Below are positions 37,491 through 46,625 of a stretch of DNA of 64,000 nt, one piece after another; the first letter of the stretch is position 1; every line of letters starts with the position of its first letter. The notes under the pieces were generated by a model. That model ran no database searches, was not told the DNA's origin, and saw only the letters and a list, made by a program, of their open reading frames with translations. Source of the DNA: Zhengella mangrovi (GTDB lineage Bacteria; Pseudomonadota; Alphaproteobacteria; Rhizobiales; Rhizobiaceae); the NCBI RefSeq assembly GCF_002727065.1, contig NZ_PDVP01000020.1, positions 1 to 64,000 on the forward strand. The letters run 5' to 3'. The translations under genes were made by a program, and so were the position numbers.

Positions 37491-38315
37491 TCAGGCGAGG
37501 CTGTAGAAGAACCGGGCTGCGACGATCAGCATGAAGATGCCGAACGCGATTTCGAGCTGGCGCTTGCTTACCGCATGGGCGACGCGGACGCCGAGCGGCG
37601 CCGCCAGCATCGTCACCGGGATGATCATCGCCACGGCAATCCAGTTCACGAACCCGGTCGATCCGACCGGCAGGTTCGGGTCGCCCCAGCCGGCCCAGAT
37701 GTAGCCGAGCATGCCCGGAACCGAGATCAGCACGCCGACCCCCGACGAGGTCGCCACGGCCTGGTGCATCGGCCGGCCGAAGACGGTCATGAACGTGTTG
37801 TTCAGCACACCGCCGCCAATGCCCATCAGCGTCGACAGGAAGCCCAGGATGAGGCCGATGATGGCCCGCACCGGGTTGCCGGGGATCTGCGAGCCGAGGC
37901 GCCAGTTCTCCCGGTTCAGGATCAGGCGCAGACCGACCAGGATGGCGATGCAGGCGAAGATGGCGCGCAATCCCGCGCTGGAAATCCCCGCGGCCACCAG
38001 CGAGGCCAGCACCACGCCGGCCGGGATGGGAACGAGAAAGCTCTTCAGCAGCGCCATGTCGACCGCGTTGCGCCGGAAATGAGCCTGGAAAGAGCGCAGC
38101 GACGTCGGCACGATGATGGCGAGCGACGTCCCGACCGCGATGTGCATGCGCACGCTGTCGTCCACGCCGAGGGCGCCGAGCGCCTGGTAGAACACCGGAA
38201 CCATGACGGCGCCGCCACCGATTCCGAAAACCCCCGCAAGCACGCCGGCAATGCCGCCCACCGCCAGCGCCGCGACCGCGAAGGACAGGATTTCGGACAA
38301 AGGCAGATCGACCAT
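37491..38315 (-). CDS. TauE/SafE sulfite exporter-family protein
   Basis: The 274-residue inner membrane protein has about eight helices in two repeats, each starting with the characteristic glycine-rich pattern (GVLAGVFGIGGGAVMVPVFY and GFLSTLMGIGGGVLNNTFM). The family exports small organic or sulfur anions such as sulfite or sulfoacetate. Substrate unknown. Start ATG 38315 fits the family; longer starts overlap non-coding sequence. Confidence 0.88.
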   Translation of the reverse strand: MVDLPLSEILSFAVAALAVGGIAGVLAGVFGIGGGAVMVPVFYQALGALGVDDSVRMHIAVGTSLAIIVPTSLRSFQAHFRRNAVDMALLKSFLVPIPAGVVLASLVAAGISSAGLRAIFACIAILVGLRLILNRENWRLGSQIPGNPVRAIIGLILGFLSTLMGIGGGVLNNTFMTVFGRPMHQAVATSSGVGVLISVPGMLGYIWAGWGDPNLPVGSTGFVNWIAVAMIIPVTMLAAPLGVRVAHAVSKRQLEIAFGIFMLIVAARFFYSLA

Positions 38316-38386
38316 GAGGCCCCCTCGTCGGCCGGAAAGGAAATGTGTTGCAGGTCCGCTAGCCGTTTCCGCCCGCCAAGTAAAGC

Positions 38387-39382
38387 TCAGGCGGCCGGCA
38401 GCCCGGCGCCCCGCCAGTCGACCGCGGCAAAGGCGGCCCTGAGCACCTCCGGCCCGGCCCCGGGCTTCACCGCCTCGGTGGACAGGATCTGCCGCCAGCG
38501 GCGGGACCCGGCCATGCCATGGAAAAGGCCGACCATGTGCCGCGTGACATGCGACATCCGGCCGCCGGCCGCCAGGTGCGCCGCGCAATAGTCAGCCATG
38601 GCATCGATCATTCCGGGATAGTCCGGCGCATCCGCCTCGCGCCCTTCCAGCAGGGCATCAACACCCCAGAGGAGATCGGGCTGCTGGTAGGCAGCACGTC
38701 CCAGCATCGCGCCGTCCACATGGTCGAGATGCCCCCTGGCTTCGTCGAGCGTCGCGATGCCGCCGTTGATGCCGACGAACCAGTCGCCATAGCGCGCCTT
38801 CAACCGGTAGACCCGGTCGTAGTCCAGCGGCGGAATATCCCGGTTCTCCTTCGGGCTCAGGCCTTGCAGCCACGCCTTGCGGGCATGGACCCAAAGTGCA
38901 TCGGCCCCTGCCGCGTGCACCATGTCGGCCAGCCGGTCGAGTGCCACTTCCGGATCCTGGTCATCCACGCCGATCCGGCACTTGACCGTGACCGGGATCC
39001 GCACGGCGGCCTTCATCGCCGCCACCGACCGCGCGACCGTCTCCGGCTGCAGCATCAGGCAGGCGCCGAACGTGCCGGACTGCACCCGGTCGGACGGGCA
39101 ACCGACATTCAGGTTGATCTCGTCGTAGCCGAAGTCCGCGCAGATGCGCGCCGCCTCGGCCAGTTTGCCGGACTCCGACCCGCCCAGTTGCAGCGCGACC
39201 GGATGTTCGCTCTTGTCGAACCCGAGCAGCCGCTCGCGCGGCCCGTGGATGGCGGCATCGGCAACCACCATTTCGGTGTAGAGCAGGGCCCGCTTCGTCA
39301 GCAGCCGGTGAAAGAAGCGGCAATGCCGGTCCGTCCAGTCCATCATCGGGGCAACCGCAAATCTATGTTGTTGATATTGCAA
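38387..39382 (-). CDS. dusA: tRNA-dihydrouridine(20/20a) synthase DusA
   Basis: The 331-residue flavoenzyme reduces uridines 20/20a in the D loop of tRNAs. FAVAPMMDWTDRHCRFFHRLL starts the TIM barrel. NLNVGCPSDRVQSGTFGACLM carries catalytic Cys95, and HARKAWLQGLSPKENRDIPPLDY is the DusA-specific stretch. The first eight codons (CAATATCAACAACATAGATTTGCG) are AT-rich, with an AGA Arg codon, unlike the GC-rich rest, so this 5' end was probably supplied by the integrated element. The gene still reads through in frame. Confidence 0.95.
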   Translation of the reverse strand: MQYQQHRFAVAPMMDWTDRHCRFFHRLLTKRALLYTEMVVADAAIHGPRERLLGFDKSEHPVALQLGGSESGKLAEAARICADFGYDEINLNVGCPSDRVQSGTFGACLMLQPETVARSVAAMKAAVRIPVTVKCRIGVDDQDPEVALDRLADMVHAAGADALWVHARKAWLQGLSPKENRDIPPLDYDRVYRLKARYGDWFVGINGGIATLDEARGHLDHVDGAMLGRAAYQQPDLLWGVDALLEGREADAPDYPGMIDAMADYCAAHLAAGGRMSHVTRHMVGLFHGMAGSRRWRQILSTEAVKPGAGPEVLRAAFAAVDWRGAGLPAA

Positions 39383-39383
39383 G
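39330..39383. other. Probable att site of the island in the 5' end of dusA
   Basis: Elements with DusA-associated integrases insert into the conserved first codons of dusA, around the PMMDWTDRH coding sequence, and restore the reading frame. Here that sequence (about 39330-39350) is directly followed by an abrupt drop in GC content and then the integrase gene. The exact core cannot be fixed because the second att copy is outside the window. Confidence 0.6.
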
Positions 39384-39419
39384 CATTTTCCTTTAACTTC
39401 AGTGGACTAAAGGGAGAAC

Positions 39420-39493
39420 GTGCACACACGTGTGCACTTTTTTTCTCACCTTTACGCAGCAATTTGAAGCTTCCCTGTGCACGTTTTGTGCAC
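39420..39493. promoter_or_regulatory. GTGCAC palindrome cluster upstream of the integrase
   Basis: Four copies of the palindrome GTGCAC lie at 39420, 39432, 39477 and 39488. The first two form an inverted repeat (GTGCACAC-AC-GTGTGCAC) followed by TTTTTTT, which could also terminate rightward transcripts. The last two straddle CGTTTT 30-45 bases before the integrase start. They may be binding sites of the integrase, an excisionase or a repressor. Confidence 0.45.
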
Positions 39494-39521
39494 AAAAATC
39501 CAGAGCAGGTGGACCCGACCC

Positions 39522-40592
39522 ATGGCTACCCTCACTAAGCTTCCTTCCGGCGCATGGCGCGCCCAGGTCCGTCGCAAGGGCCGTCATCTCTCCAAATCCT
39601 TTCGCCTGAAAAGCGAGGCTGAAGCCTGGGCGATCCAGGCCGAGCGCGCAATTCAACTCGACAAGAATCCGAATGGTCCTTCCATCAGTCCGAAGACCAC
39701 ATTCGGCGAGCTGATCGATCTCCACATCAGCGACCTGCATGAGGTGGGGCGACCATTGCTGCGTAGCAAGGCAAAATGCCTGGAGAAGCTGAAAGCCGAC
39801 CTCGGATCAGAGCGGCTGAACAACCTGAATCGGGAACGATTGATTGCCTTCGGAAAGAGCCGCGCCAAGGAAGGCGCCGGGCCCGTCACGGTCGGCATGG
39901 ATCTTGGCTACATCCGCACGATCCTGGTCCATGCATCGGCCGTTCATGGCATCGATACACCGACCGAAGATGTCACGCTGGCCCGCGTGGCTCTGCGACG
40001 TCTGGGCGTTGTCGGAAAAGGCATGGAACGCGATCGCCGGCCGACGCAAGACGAGCTGGATCGCATCATATCCTATCATGACAATAATCCACGACAGACG
40101 ATCCCGGTCGGCCGCATCGTCAAGTTCGCTGTGGCAACGGCGATGCGCCAGGAAGAAATCTGTACGCTCCTGTGGAGCGACATTGACCTCAGGACATGCA
40201 TGGCAACGGTGCGCAATCGCAAGGACCCGCGCCGCAAGCAAGGCAATCATCAACTCGTGCCACTGCTGGACGTGACCGGCTATGATGCGGTCGAAATACT
40301 GGAGGAGCAGCGCCGGCATGTTTCCCCCAAAGGACGCGTCTTTCCTTATAACGGACGATCACTTGGCACTGCTTTCCGCCGCGCCTGTCAGGATCTCGGC
40401 ATCGATGACCTGCATTTCCATGATCTGCGCCACGAGGCGACAAGCCGTCTGTTCGAGGCAGGCTTCGACATTCCAGAAGTGTCGCTCGTCACCGGGCACA
40501 AGGATTGGAAAATGCTACGGCGCTATCTCAACCTCAAACCGCACCAGCTTCTGAGGCGCAAGGCGACAGCCGGGCGATATGGCAACCGATAG
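39522..40592 (+). CDS. int: DusA-associated tyrosine integrase
   Basis: The 356-residue recombinase has an N-terminal arm-binding region (MATLTKLPSGAWRAQVRRKGRHLSKSFRLKSEAEAW), a SAM-like core-binding domain, and a catalytic domain with Arg in ATAMRQEEICTLLWSDIDL, HDLRHEATSRLFEAG, GHKDWKMLRRY and the Tyr in RRYLNLK. It inserts and excises the island at dusA. ATG 39522 is chosen over an upstream GTG. It lies next to the dusA junction, pointing into the element, and ends 12 bases before the stop of the restriction operon. Confidence 0.93.
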   Translation: MATLTKLPSGAWRAQVRRKGRHLSKSFRLKSEAEAWAIQAERAIQLDKNPNGPSISPKTTFGELIDLHISDLHEVGRPLLRSKAKCLEKLKADLGSERLNNLNRERLIAFGKSRAKEGAGPVTVGMDLGYIRTILVHASAVHGIDTPTEDVTLARVALRRLGVVGKGMERDRRPTQDELDRIISYHDNNPRQTIPVGRIVKFAVATAMRQEEICTLLWSDIDLRTCMATVRNRKDPRRKQGNHQLVPLLDVTGYDAVEILEEQRRHVSPKGRVFPYNGRSLGTAFRRACQDLGIDDLHFHDLRHEATSRLFEAGFDIPEVSLVTGHKDWKMLRRYLNLKPHQLLRRKATAGRYGNR

Positions 40593-40604
40593 CGTCGCGC
40601 TTGT

Positions 40605-41792
40605 TCATGCTTCAACGAGAGCCGCTTGTTTTGGATCGTAGACAAAACGGCTGATCACGCCTTCCCGGATTTTCTCAACCGCGTCATCGATAACGAAGAG
40701 CGGAACGAGGAACCATTCACGCGGCACGACAGGGTTTCCAAAACGGTCCCTGATCTCAATATTCAGGCGTGCCGGTTCAAACACACGGTGGATCAGGTTC
40801 TCAAGCTTGGTCTGATTGATGTTATAGAGGACGTAGGTAGCGACAATCTCAACGTCAGCCATCAGGAAAGTTGGCTGGAGCCGCGCACCGGCGACGCGTT
40901 TGTCGACAGCCATGGTAGTAACACCGATCTTGTGGACCAGATCGCGGTTTTCAGCGACGAGCGGATGGTCTGACTTGCTGCGTAAGACATAGATCGTCCC
41001 GCTGGCCTCATCGCCATCCGCCGTCTGATTGGAAAAGAGTGGCCCGGCCGTTGGATCAGTGATGCGCCGCCCTGCTTCGTCCTTATTCAAGGCACGCTGA
41101 AGCGAACGCATCAGCATGTTGCTTTCGGTCCCATTGTCGAAAATCACGCGCAGGCGCGCGTCTGTCCGGCCGTGTTCGGTCGTCGTGATCTCTCCCATCT
41201 CGGCGACATAGGCTTTCTGCCCGCCAACGATGAAGAAGCGGCCTTGCTGAATTTCTGCCTTGAGCTCGAACGGTCTGGTTTCGCGGATCCCGCTGTCGAG
41301 CTCTTTCTGCACCTGATCAAACAGCGGCTTGAACGTGTCGAAATCTTCGCAGCGTTGCCGGTTTGCAATCTCCTCAGCTGCCTTCTTTTCCGCACTTGAT
41401 CGGACATGCCGCAGCTCTGTGAGAGCGGACGCATCTGCATCAATGCCGAGTTCGGCGAGAAGTGCGTCATCATCCAGTTCATCAGCCGCAATTACGGGAT
41501 CGGCCTTGGCTTCGCCTAACAGGCCCTGATGATCAAGCGGCTCGACAAGAACACGGCACTCTTCCTGCTCGCGAATACGATCGAGGCGCACCGCATAGAG
41601 GCGTTCGAAAATATCGCGACCGCCGCCATGCTGTGGTGGCCGGCCATGCTCTTCGACGAAACGTTGGATCTCCTCGAAGCCCGCGATGATCCGCTCTTCC
41701 CGCGGCGTACGGCTCGAAACGGTCTTGGTTTCGACTTCAACGCCAAGCTCGGCAAGCAGAGCATCATCATCATCGGTGAAGCCCTTAGCCAT
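40605..41792 (-). CDS. GIY-YIG nuclease (T5orf172-like), last gene of the restriction operon
   Basis: The 395-residue protein has a C-terminal GIY-YIG nuclease fold: GTIYVLRSKS (from about 265), VHKIGVTT, an Arg in DKRVAGARLQPTF, and the catalytic Glu in KLENLIHRVFE (about 331), with a C-terminal NPVVPREWFLVPLF. The N-terminal region holds an internal repeat DDALLAELG at about residues 8 and 107. The start overlaps the helicase stop by 8 bases, so expression is coupled. I infer that it is the cutting subunit of the system, replacing the PD-(D/E)XK domain missing from the methyltransferase. Confidence 0.82.
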   Translation of the reverse strand: MAKGFTDDDDALLAELGVEVETKTVSSRTPREERIIAGFEEIQRFVEEHGRPPQHGGGRDIFERLYAVRLDRIREQEECRVLVEPLDHQGLLGEAKADPVIAADELDDDALLAELGIDADASALTELRHVRSSAEKKAAEEIANRQRCEDFDTFKPLFDQVQKELDSGIRETRPFELKAEIQQGRFFIVGGQKAYVAEMGEITTTEHGRTDARLRVIFDNGTESNMLMRSLQRALNKDEAGRRITDPTAGPLFSNQTADGDEASGTIYVLRSKSDHPLVAENRDLVHKIGVTTMAVDKRVAGARLQPTFLMADVEIVATYVLYNINQTKLENLIHRVFEPARLNIEIRDRFGNPVVPREWFLVPLFVIDDAVEKIREGVISRFVYDPKQAALVEA

Positions 41793-43848
41793 TGGCGGCC
41801 TCCTGCTTCATGCGCGCAAGGAAAGCTACACCTTCGGCCATGCGCTTTTCCCAGGCATCGGGAGATGTGATGGAGGGCAGACGGCCGCGTTCCTGCTTGA
41901 ATTTGAGGGCGCGCTTTGCCAGATCGCGCGCCTCTTCCGGGGTCAGCTGGACCTTCTTTGCGGCGATGATCGATGCAACTTGCTTGAGGCTCTCCTCGCT
42001 CATCGTCTTGGCGAGGATCGCATAGGCTTCGCTGAAGGGATTGATCTGGTCAATCAGGTCGATATCGAGTTCACGGACGTCCATGGCAAACTTGCGCACG
42101 CCATCGATCAGCGCCGTATTGGCGCTCTTCTCATCGGTGTCGCTGGATAGTGCGATCTGTTTGGCCTTCTGGGTCAGGTTCAGCGCAGCTATGGCATTCT
42201 GGCGTACGGCTTCCTGATCACCATCATCAAGCTCGGGGTATTTGTCCTTGATGATTTTTCCAAGGCGGACCTGGGTAAGCTCTTGGGCGAGTGTTTCCCC
42301 TCCGACATGCTCACCGTCGAAGAGGCCCTTCTCCAAGGCGGTCTTGTCCTGGGCGAATGCTGCAATGACCTCGTTCAGGTCTTCCTTGCAAATGCGCTCG
42401 GCTTCCTTACTCTTCGGCTCAGACAGGCCCTTGATTTCAATCTGGAACTGGCCGGTACTTTCATTGAAGCCGACATTGCACTTGTCGGGATTATAGCCCC
42501 CTTCCCCATAGTCAAACCCTTCGACCGGTCCGCTCGCCTTGGCCTTGGGCGTGAAATTGAAACGCGGCGCCAGCACCTGTTCCATGAGGAGGCTGGCGGC
42601 GATCGCCTTCAGAGTGTCATTGACGGCCTCGGTGACAGCAGCTTCTGTCGCATCGGGCTCGGCGATCAGATTGGTGAAGCGGGCGTGCGTCTTTCCTGCG
42701 GCATCGCGGGTTGCCCGTCCGATGATCTGGACGATTTCGGTCAGGCTGGCTCGGTAGCCAACCGTGAGGGCATGCTCGCACCAGATCCAGTCAAAGCCCT
42801 CCTTGGCCATGCCAAGGGCGATGATGATGTCGACATAATCGCGATTGTTTTTCTGCGCGGGATCTTTCAGCGCTGCAGACACCTTCTCGCGCTTGGCGTC
42901 GTCATCGACCAGGTCCGCAATGCGCAGAACCTTGCCCTCCGCTGTCTTCACCAACTGAAAACCGGTCGCCGGATCAGTGCCCTGCCATTCGCCAAGCTCC
43001 TCGATGATGTGCTCGACTTCCCGGATCTTATCCTTGGTGCTCTCGCGTGAATTGACCGAGGGAATGTGGATAATGGTTTTCTCGGACGGATCGAGCACTT
43101 TGAGAATGTCGTCCGAATAGGCCCCCGAATAGAAAAAGTAGCCGATATCGAGTGATTTCAGATATTTGTAGCCGTTGAGCTGCTCGTAATAAGTGTATGT
43201 GACGGTTTCGAATTTCGCCTCATCATGAGGCATCAAAACCGGTTCCGCATCACCCCGGAAATACGAGCCGGTCATCGCGACGATGTGGACCTTGTCGCGA
43301 GCGATCAACTCGGTGAGCTGCGCGCCCAACTTGTTGTCGGGATTGGCCGAGACGTGATGGAATTCGTCCACAGCGATTAAACAATTGTCGAAAGCTTCGA
43401 GACCATATTTCTCAACCGCGTTGCGGAACGTCGCATGAGGGCAGACGAGGACCCGATCTTCCCCTTTCAGAAAAGCGCCAACCGATTCCGCCTTGCTGCC
43501 TTCTGAACCTGGCGCGTTACAAAGATTCCATCTTGGCTCGACATGCCAGTCAGCCCAGAACCCGAACTTGGTCAGCGGCTCATCGGCAAAGCTGGATCCG
43601 ATCGATTTCTCCGGCACGGTGATGATGGCCTTGCGAAGGCCCTGATTGGCAAGCTTGTCGAGCGCGATGAACATGAGCGCGCGGCTCTTGCCAGAGGCTG
43701 GCGGCGATTTGATCAGAAGATACTGCTCGCCTCTTTTCTCATAGGCGCGCTCCTGCATCGGGCGCATCCCAAGCTCGTTGGACTTGGTGGATCTGCCGTT
43801 CTGAGCGTAAGTTACAGAGACTGACGGGACGGATTTCTTCGCTGTCAT
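41785..43848 (-). CDS. Superfamily 2 DEAD/DEAH helicase of the restriction operon
   Basis: The 687-residue protein has a full SF2 core: Walker A PPASGKS (49-55), motif II DEFHH (161-165), motif III AMTGSYFRG, and motif VI QIIGRATRD (374-382). EGFDW in motif V precedes it. The C-terminal 250 residues are helical without a known nuclease. Such helicases act as DNA translocases in restriction systems. The gene follows the methyltransferase with a 2-base gap and overlaps the GIY-YIG gene. Confidence 0.88.
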   Translation of the reverse strand: MTAKKSVPSVSVTYAQNGRSTKSNELGMRPMQERAYEKRGEQYLLIKSPPASGKSRALMFIALDKLANQGLRKAIITVPEKSIGSSFADEPLTKFGFWADWHVEPRWNLCNAPGSEGSKAESVGAFLKGEDRVLVCPHATFRNAVEKYGLEAFDNCLIAVDEFHHVSANPDNKLGAQLTELIARDKVHIVAMTGSYFRGDAEPVLMPHDEAKFETVTYTYYEQLNGYKYLKSLDIGYFFYSGAYSDDILKVLDPSEKTIIHIPSVNSRESTKDKIREVEHIIEELGEWQGTDPATGFQLVKTAEGKVLRIADLVDDDAKREKVSAALKDPAQKNNRDYVDIIIALGMAKEGFDWIWCEHALTVGYRASLTEIVQIIGRATRDAAGKTHARFTNLIAEPDATEAAVTEAVNDTLKAIAASLLMEQVLAPRFNFTPKAKASGPVEGFDYGEGGYNPDKCNVGFNESTGQFQIEIKGLSEPKSKEAERICKEDLNEVIAAFAQDKTALEKGLFDGEHVGGETLAQELTQVRLGKIIKDKYPELDDGDQEAVRQNAIAALNLTQKAKQIALSSDTDEKSANTALIDGVRKFAMDVRELDIDLIDQINPFSEAYAILAKTMSEESLKQVASIIAAKKVQLTPEEARDLAKRALKFKQERGRLPSITSPDAWEKRMAEGVAFLARMKQEAANG

Positions 43849-43850
43849 TT

Positions 43851-46625
43851 CTAGACCTCCGCCTTTCGCTTATCAGATGCTCCCGGCTTAGTTGCCATCT
43901 TCGTATACATCTCAAATAGCTTTTCCAGACGCTCCGTATCGTTCTTGAAGCGGCGGCCGATGTAGATGCGCTCAAGGATTTCGTCGTTGTGATCATGGGC
44001 GGCGCGCAGATCGGCGGGCATCTTTTCTGGGTCGTAGAGATCGGCGATGGTCGCTGGGAAATGCGCTTCACGCGCCAATAGAATGTCTTGAGCACTGCGA
44101 GTAAGGTCGGCCTTATTTTTCTCCGTCAGTTGCGGCATTGGAAAATTGTTCCAGCCAAGTGTGTTCGAGTAAGAAAAGTCGGTTCGCATACGAACACAGA
44201 CGGCCCCGATCCAAGCCCAGTGGAGACGGGAAGCGATTACAGCTAAATTCCACAACGGAGCATCACAGAGCGCAAAATTCCTGTCTCCGACAATCGTATC
44301 TCGGTCAAAATAACCGACGGGAAGTACGTCTCTGTTCTCGGAACTGACGCGTGGAACAACGATACAACTGTCTTTACATATGCCCTGTATTTGCCGAAAC
44401 TTGTGAGGGTATGCTGCATAGTCGCGCGTTGAGGCCGCAGTGCTCTCCAGGCGCATCCGTCGCACCCCCTCAACGCGAGCTTTCAGTTCCGGAATGGCGA
44501 GTGCGTCAGCGATGTCATCATCCTCGATCCAGATGCAATATCGTTGGATGCCATTGATCAGCTCTTGAGCTCCGACGAATTTTTTGACGAATACATCTGC
44601 TTGCGGAGCAGAGCCATTTAGTGATTGCTTTTCGGTTTCGTTAAGAAGAAGATTACCGCCATCGGTAGGCATGTTACCGCGTATCATATAACCGCGTTCA
44701 TCAGCCGCCCTTGATATCGGCTCAACAATTATTCGCCTACCGGGAATGAGATAGGCATTAATATTGTTCACTTTTCGGACAGCCGTTTTACCTTCCGGAT
44801 CAATGTGGAACAGACTTTTTGTACTGATTTCTTCTGATCCTACACCAACAATGACGACTGTAACCCCAGCATTGTGACTAGCGAGGTTAGCCCACTTAAA
44901 CGAAGTGTGAGCAAAGTATATATCCATTCTCTTCTGGTAAATGAGAGGCCAAAGAATCGGAACCTGTTCACCTTGGCAGATGGAATTGGTGCTGACGAAG
45001 GCAAAAGTTCCTTCGGTACACTGAAAATAATCCGCCGCCAGTTTGAACCAGCAAGCTACAAGATCAAGTGAACGCCAAATTTTTGTGTGAGACTCAAAAA
45101 CATGGCAAACGTCAGACTTTTGTTCCGCTGTCTGTTTTGAGCTGCCTACGTAGGGCGGATTCCCGCAAATATAGGTCTCGCCCCCCTCATTCTCGAAATC
45201 TATTTCCGACTGATTGAGTGGCGTATTGAATAGATCATCACCATGAATTTTGACACCTGTGCCAGTCGGGGGGCACACAGTAAGCCAATCGATTCTGAGT
45301 GCATTGCCGCAAGTAATCCAGTTCATGGCGTCAAGCGGTAGAAACTCCGCCAAAGCTTCCTGTTGGCCGCGATAAAGCACGTCACACTGATACTCGGCGA
45401 TGATCAGCGCCAGTCGCGCGATCTCGGCCGGAAAGTCGCGCAATTCGATCCCGCGAAAATTGGTCAGCGGGATTTCTGTGCGCCGGTCGGCCTCGCCGCG
45501 CCTCTTGTTAATCTCGGCCTCGATCGCCCGCATCTGCTTGTAAGCGATGACAAGAAAATTGCCCGAGCCGCAGGCAGGGTCGAACACCCTGATCCGTGCC
45601 ATGCGGTTGCGCAGGTTGAGGAGCTTGCGAGCGTTTTCGCCGGCCTCGTCCAACTTTTCGCGAAGATCATCGAGGAACAGCGGGTTCAGCACCTTCAGGA
45701 TGTTCGGCACGGATGTGTAGTGCATACCGAGCGCGCCACGTTCCTCGTCATCGGCGACGGCCTGGATCATAGAGCCAAAGATATCGGGGTTGATCTTCGT
45801 CCAGTCGAGGCTGCCGATATGGATGAGATAGGTGCGCGCAATCTTCGAAAAGCGCGGCACGTCTGTGGAGCCGGAAAACAGCCCGCCATTCACATAGGGA
45901 AACTTCTCCGCCCAGCGGGGCAAGTTTGCCGCCACACGGTCTCTGGGCGGCGTATTCATCGCCCGGAAGAGTTCGCTGATCACTTCATGCGTATTTGAGG
46001 AATCGCTGGCACTCATCCGGCTGATGGTGCCGGTGAACAGATCCTCACCATTGAGGATGTCTGTATCCTCGGCGAAGAACAGAAAGATCAGCCGCGCCAT
46101 GAAATGGTTCATGTCGTGGCGACGCTCAGCACTACCCCAATCGGGATTGTCCTTCAGCAACTCCACATAGAGCCGGTTCAGCCGGCCCGTCGCCTTGATG
46201 TCGAAGGCGCTCTCGCGGATTTGCTTGACGGTGGAAATGCCGGCCAGCGGCAGGAAAAAGCCGAAATGATCGGGGAAATCAGGATAATCACAGACTATGA
46301 CCTCTCCGCTCGTGAGATCTTCGGCCTGGAAGACCTTGCCATCGGTCGCGAGGACGAATTTCGCCTTGGCCCTCGTCGTCGTCGGGCTTGCATTCAACGC
46401 GGCAAGCGCCTCGGTGACCGTCCCCTCCGGCGCGACTTTGATGTGGATATGATTGCGCTGCAGTACGCCGCCAGCATCAGAGCCATTCGACGCACCGGAT
46501 TTCAGCTTCTTGATGGTCGTCGACTTGTTTCCGAACGCCTCCAGAAAGGCAAAGGGAAACTCTTCCGGGTCGAAAGGCTGCTCAGCCAGCCGTGATATGG
46601 CCTCTTCAATCTCGACAGCATTCAT
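43851..46625 (-). CDS. MmeI-like N6-adenine DNA methyltransferase without visible nuclease motif
   Basis: The 924-residue protein has the MmeI-family order: N-terminal domain, helical spacer (about 150-340), methyltransferase with motif I FDPACGSGNFL (348-358) and motif IV GNPPYVG (488-494, NPPY for N6-adenine), a target-recognition region (about 630-830), and a C-terminal helical tail. In MmeI the N-terminus holds a D...ExK nuclease. Here the corresponding part (NHIHIKVAPEGTVTEAL... KFVLATDGKVFQAED) shows no such triad, so cutting is probably done by another subunit. Overlaps the DUF262 gene by ATGA. Confidence 0.85.
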   Translation of the reverse strand: MNAVEIEEAISRLAEQPFDPEEFPFAFLEAFGNKSTTIKKLKSGASNGSDAGGVLQRNHIHIKVAPEGTVTEALAALNASPTTTRAKAKFVLATDGKVFQAEDLTSGEVIVCDYPDFPDHFGFFLPLAGISTVKQIRESAFDIKATGRLNRLYVELLKDNPDWGSAERRHDMNHFMARLIFLFFAEDTDILNGEDLFTGTISRMSASDSSNTHEVISELFRAMNTPPRDRVAANLPRWAEKFPYVNGGLFSGSTDVPRFSKIARTYLIHIGSLDWTKINPDIFGSMIQAVADDEERGALGMHYTSVPNILKVLNPLFLDDLREKLDEAGENARKLLNLRNRMARIRVFDPACGSGNFLVIAYKQMRAIEAEINKRRGEADRRTEIPLTNFRGIELRDFPAEIARLALIIAEYQCDVLYRGQQEALAEFLPLDAMNWITCGNALRIDWLTVCPPTGTGVKIHGDDLFNTPLNQSEIDFENEGGETYICGNPPYVGSSKQTAEQKSDVCHVFESHTKIWRSLDLVACWFKLAADYFQCTEGTFAFVSTNSICQGEQVPILWPLIYQKRMDIYFAHTSFKWANLASHNAGVTVVIVGVGSEEISTKSLFHIDPEGKTAVRKVNNINAYLIPGRRIIVEPISRAADERGYMIRGNMPTDGGNLLLNETEKQSLNGSAPQADVFVKKFVGAQELINGIQRYCIWIEDDDIADALAIPELKARVEGVRRMRLESTAASTRDYAAYPHKFRQIQGICKDSCIVVPRVSSENRDVLPVGYFDRDTIVGDRNFALCDAPLWNLAVIASRLHWAWIGAVCVRMRTDFSYSNTLGWNNFPMPQLTEKNKADLTRSAQDILLAREAHFPATIADLYDPEKMPADLRAAHDHNDEILERIYIGRRFKNDTERLEKLFEMYTKMATKPGASDKRKAEV

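Noticed and set aside
41785-46625. Assignment as a type III Mod/Res pair
   Set aside because: The methyltransferase has the MmeI layout, not the Mod layout, and the helicase lacks the C-terminal endonuclease domain of Res.
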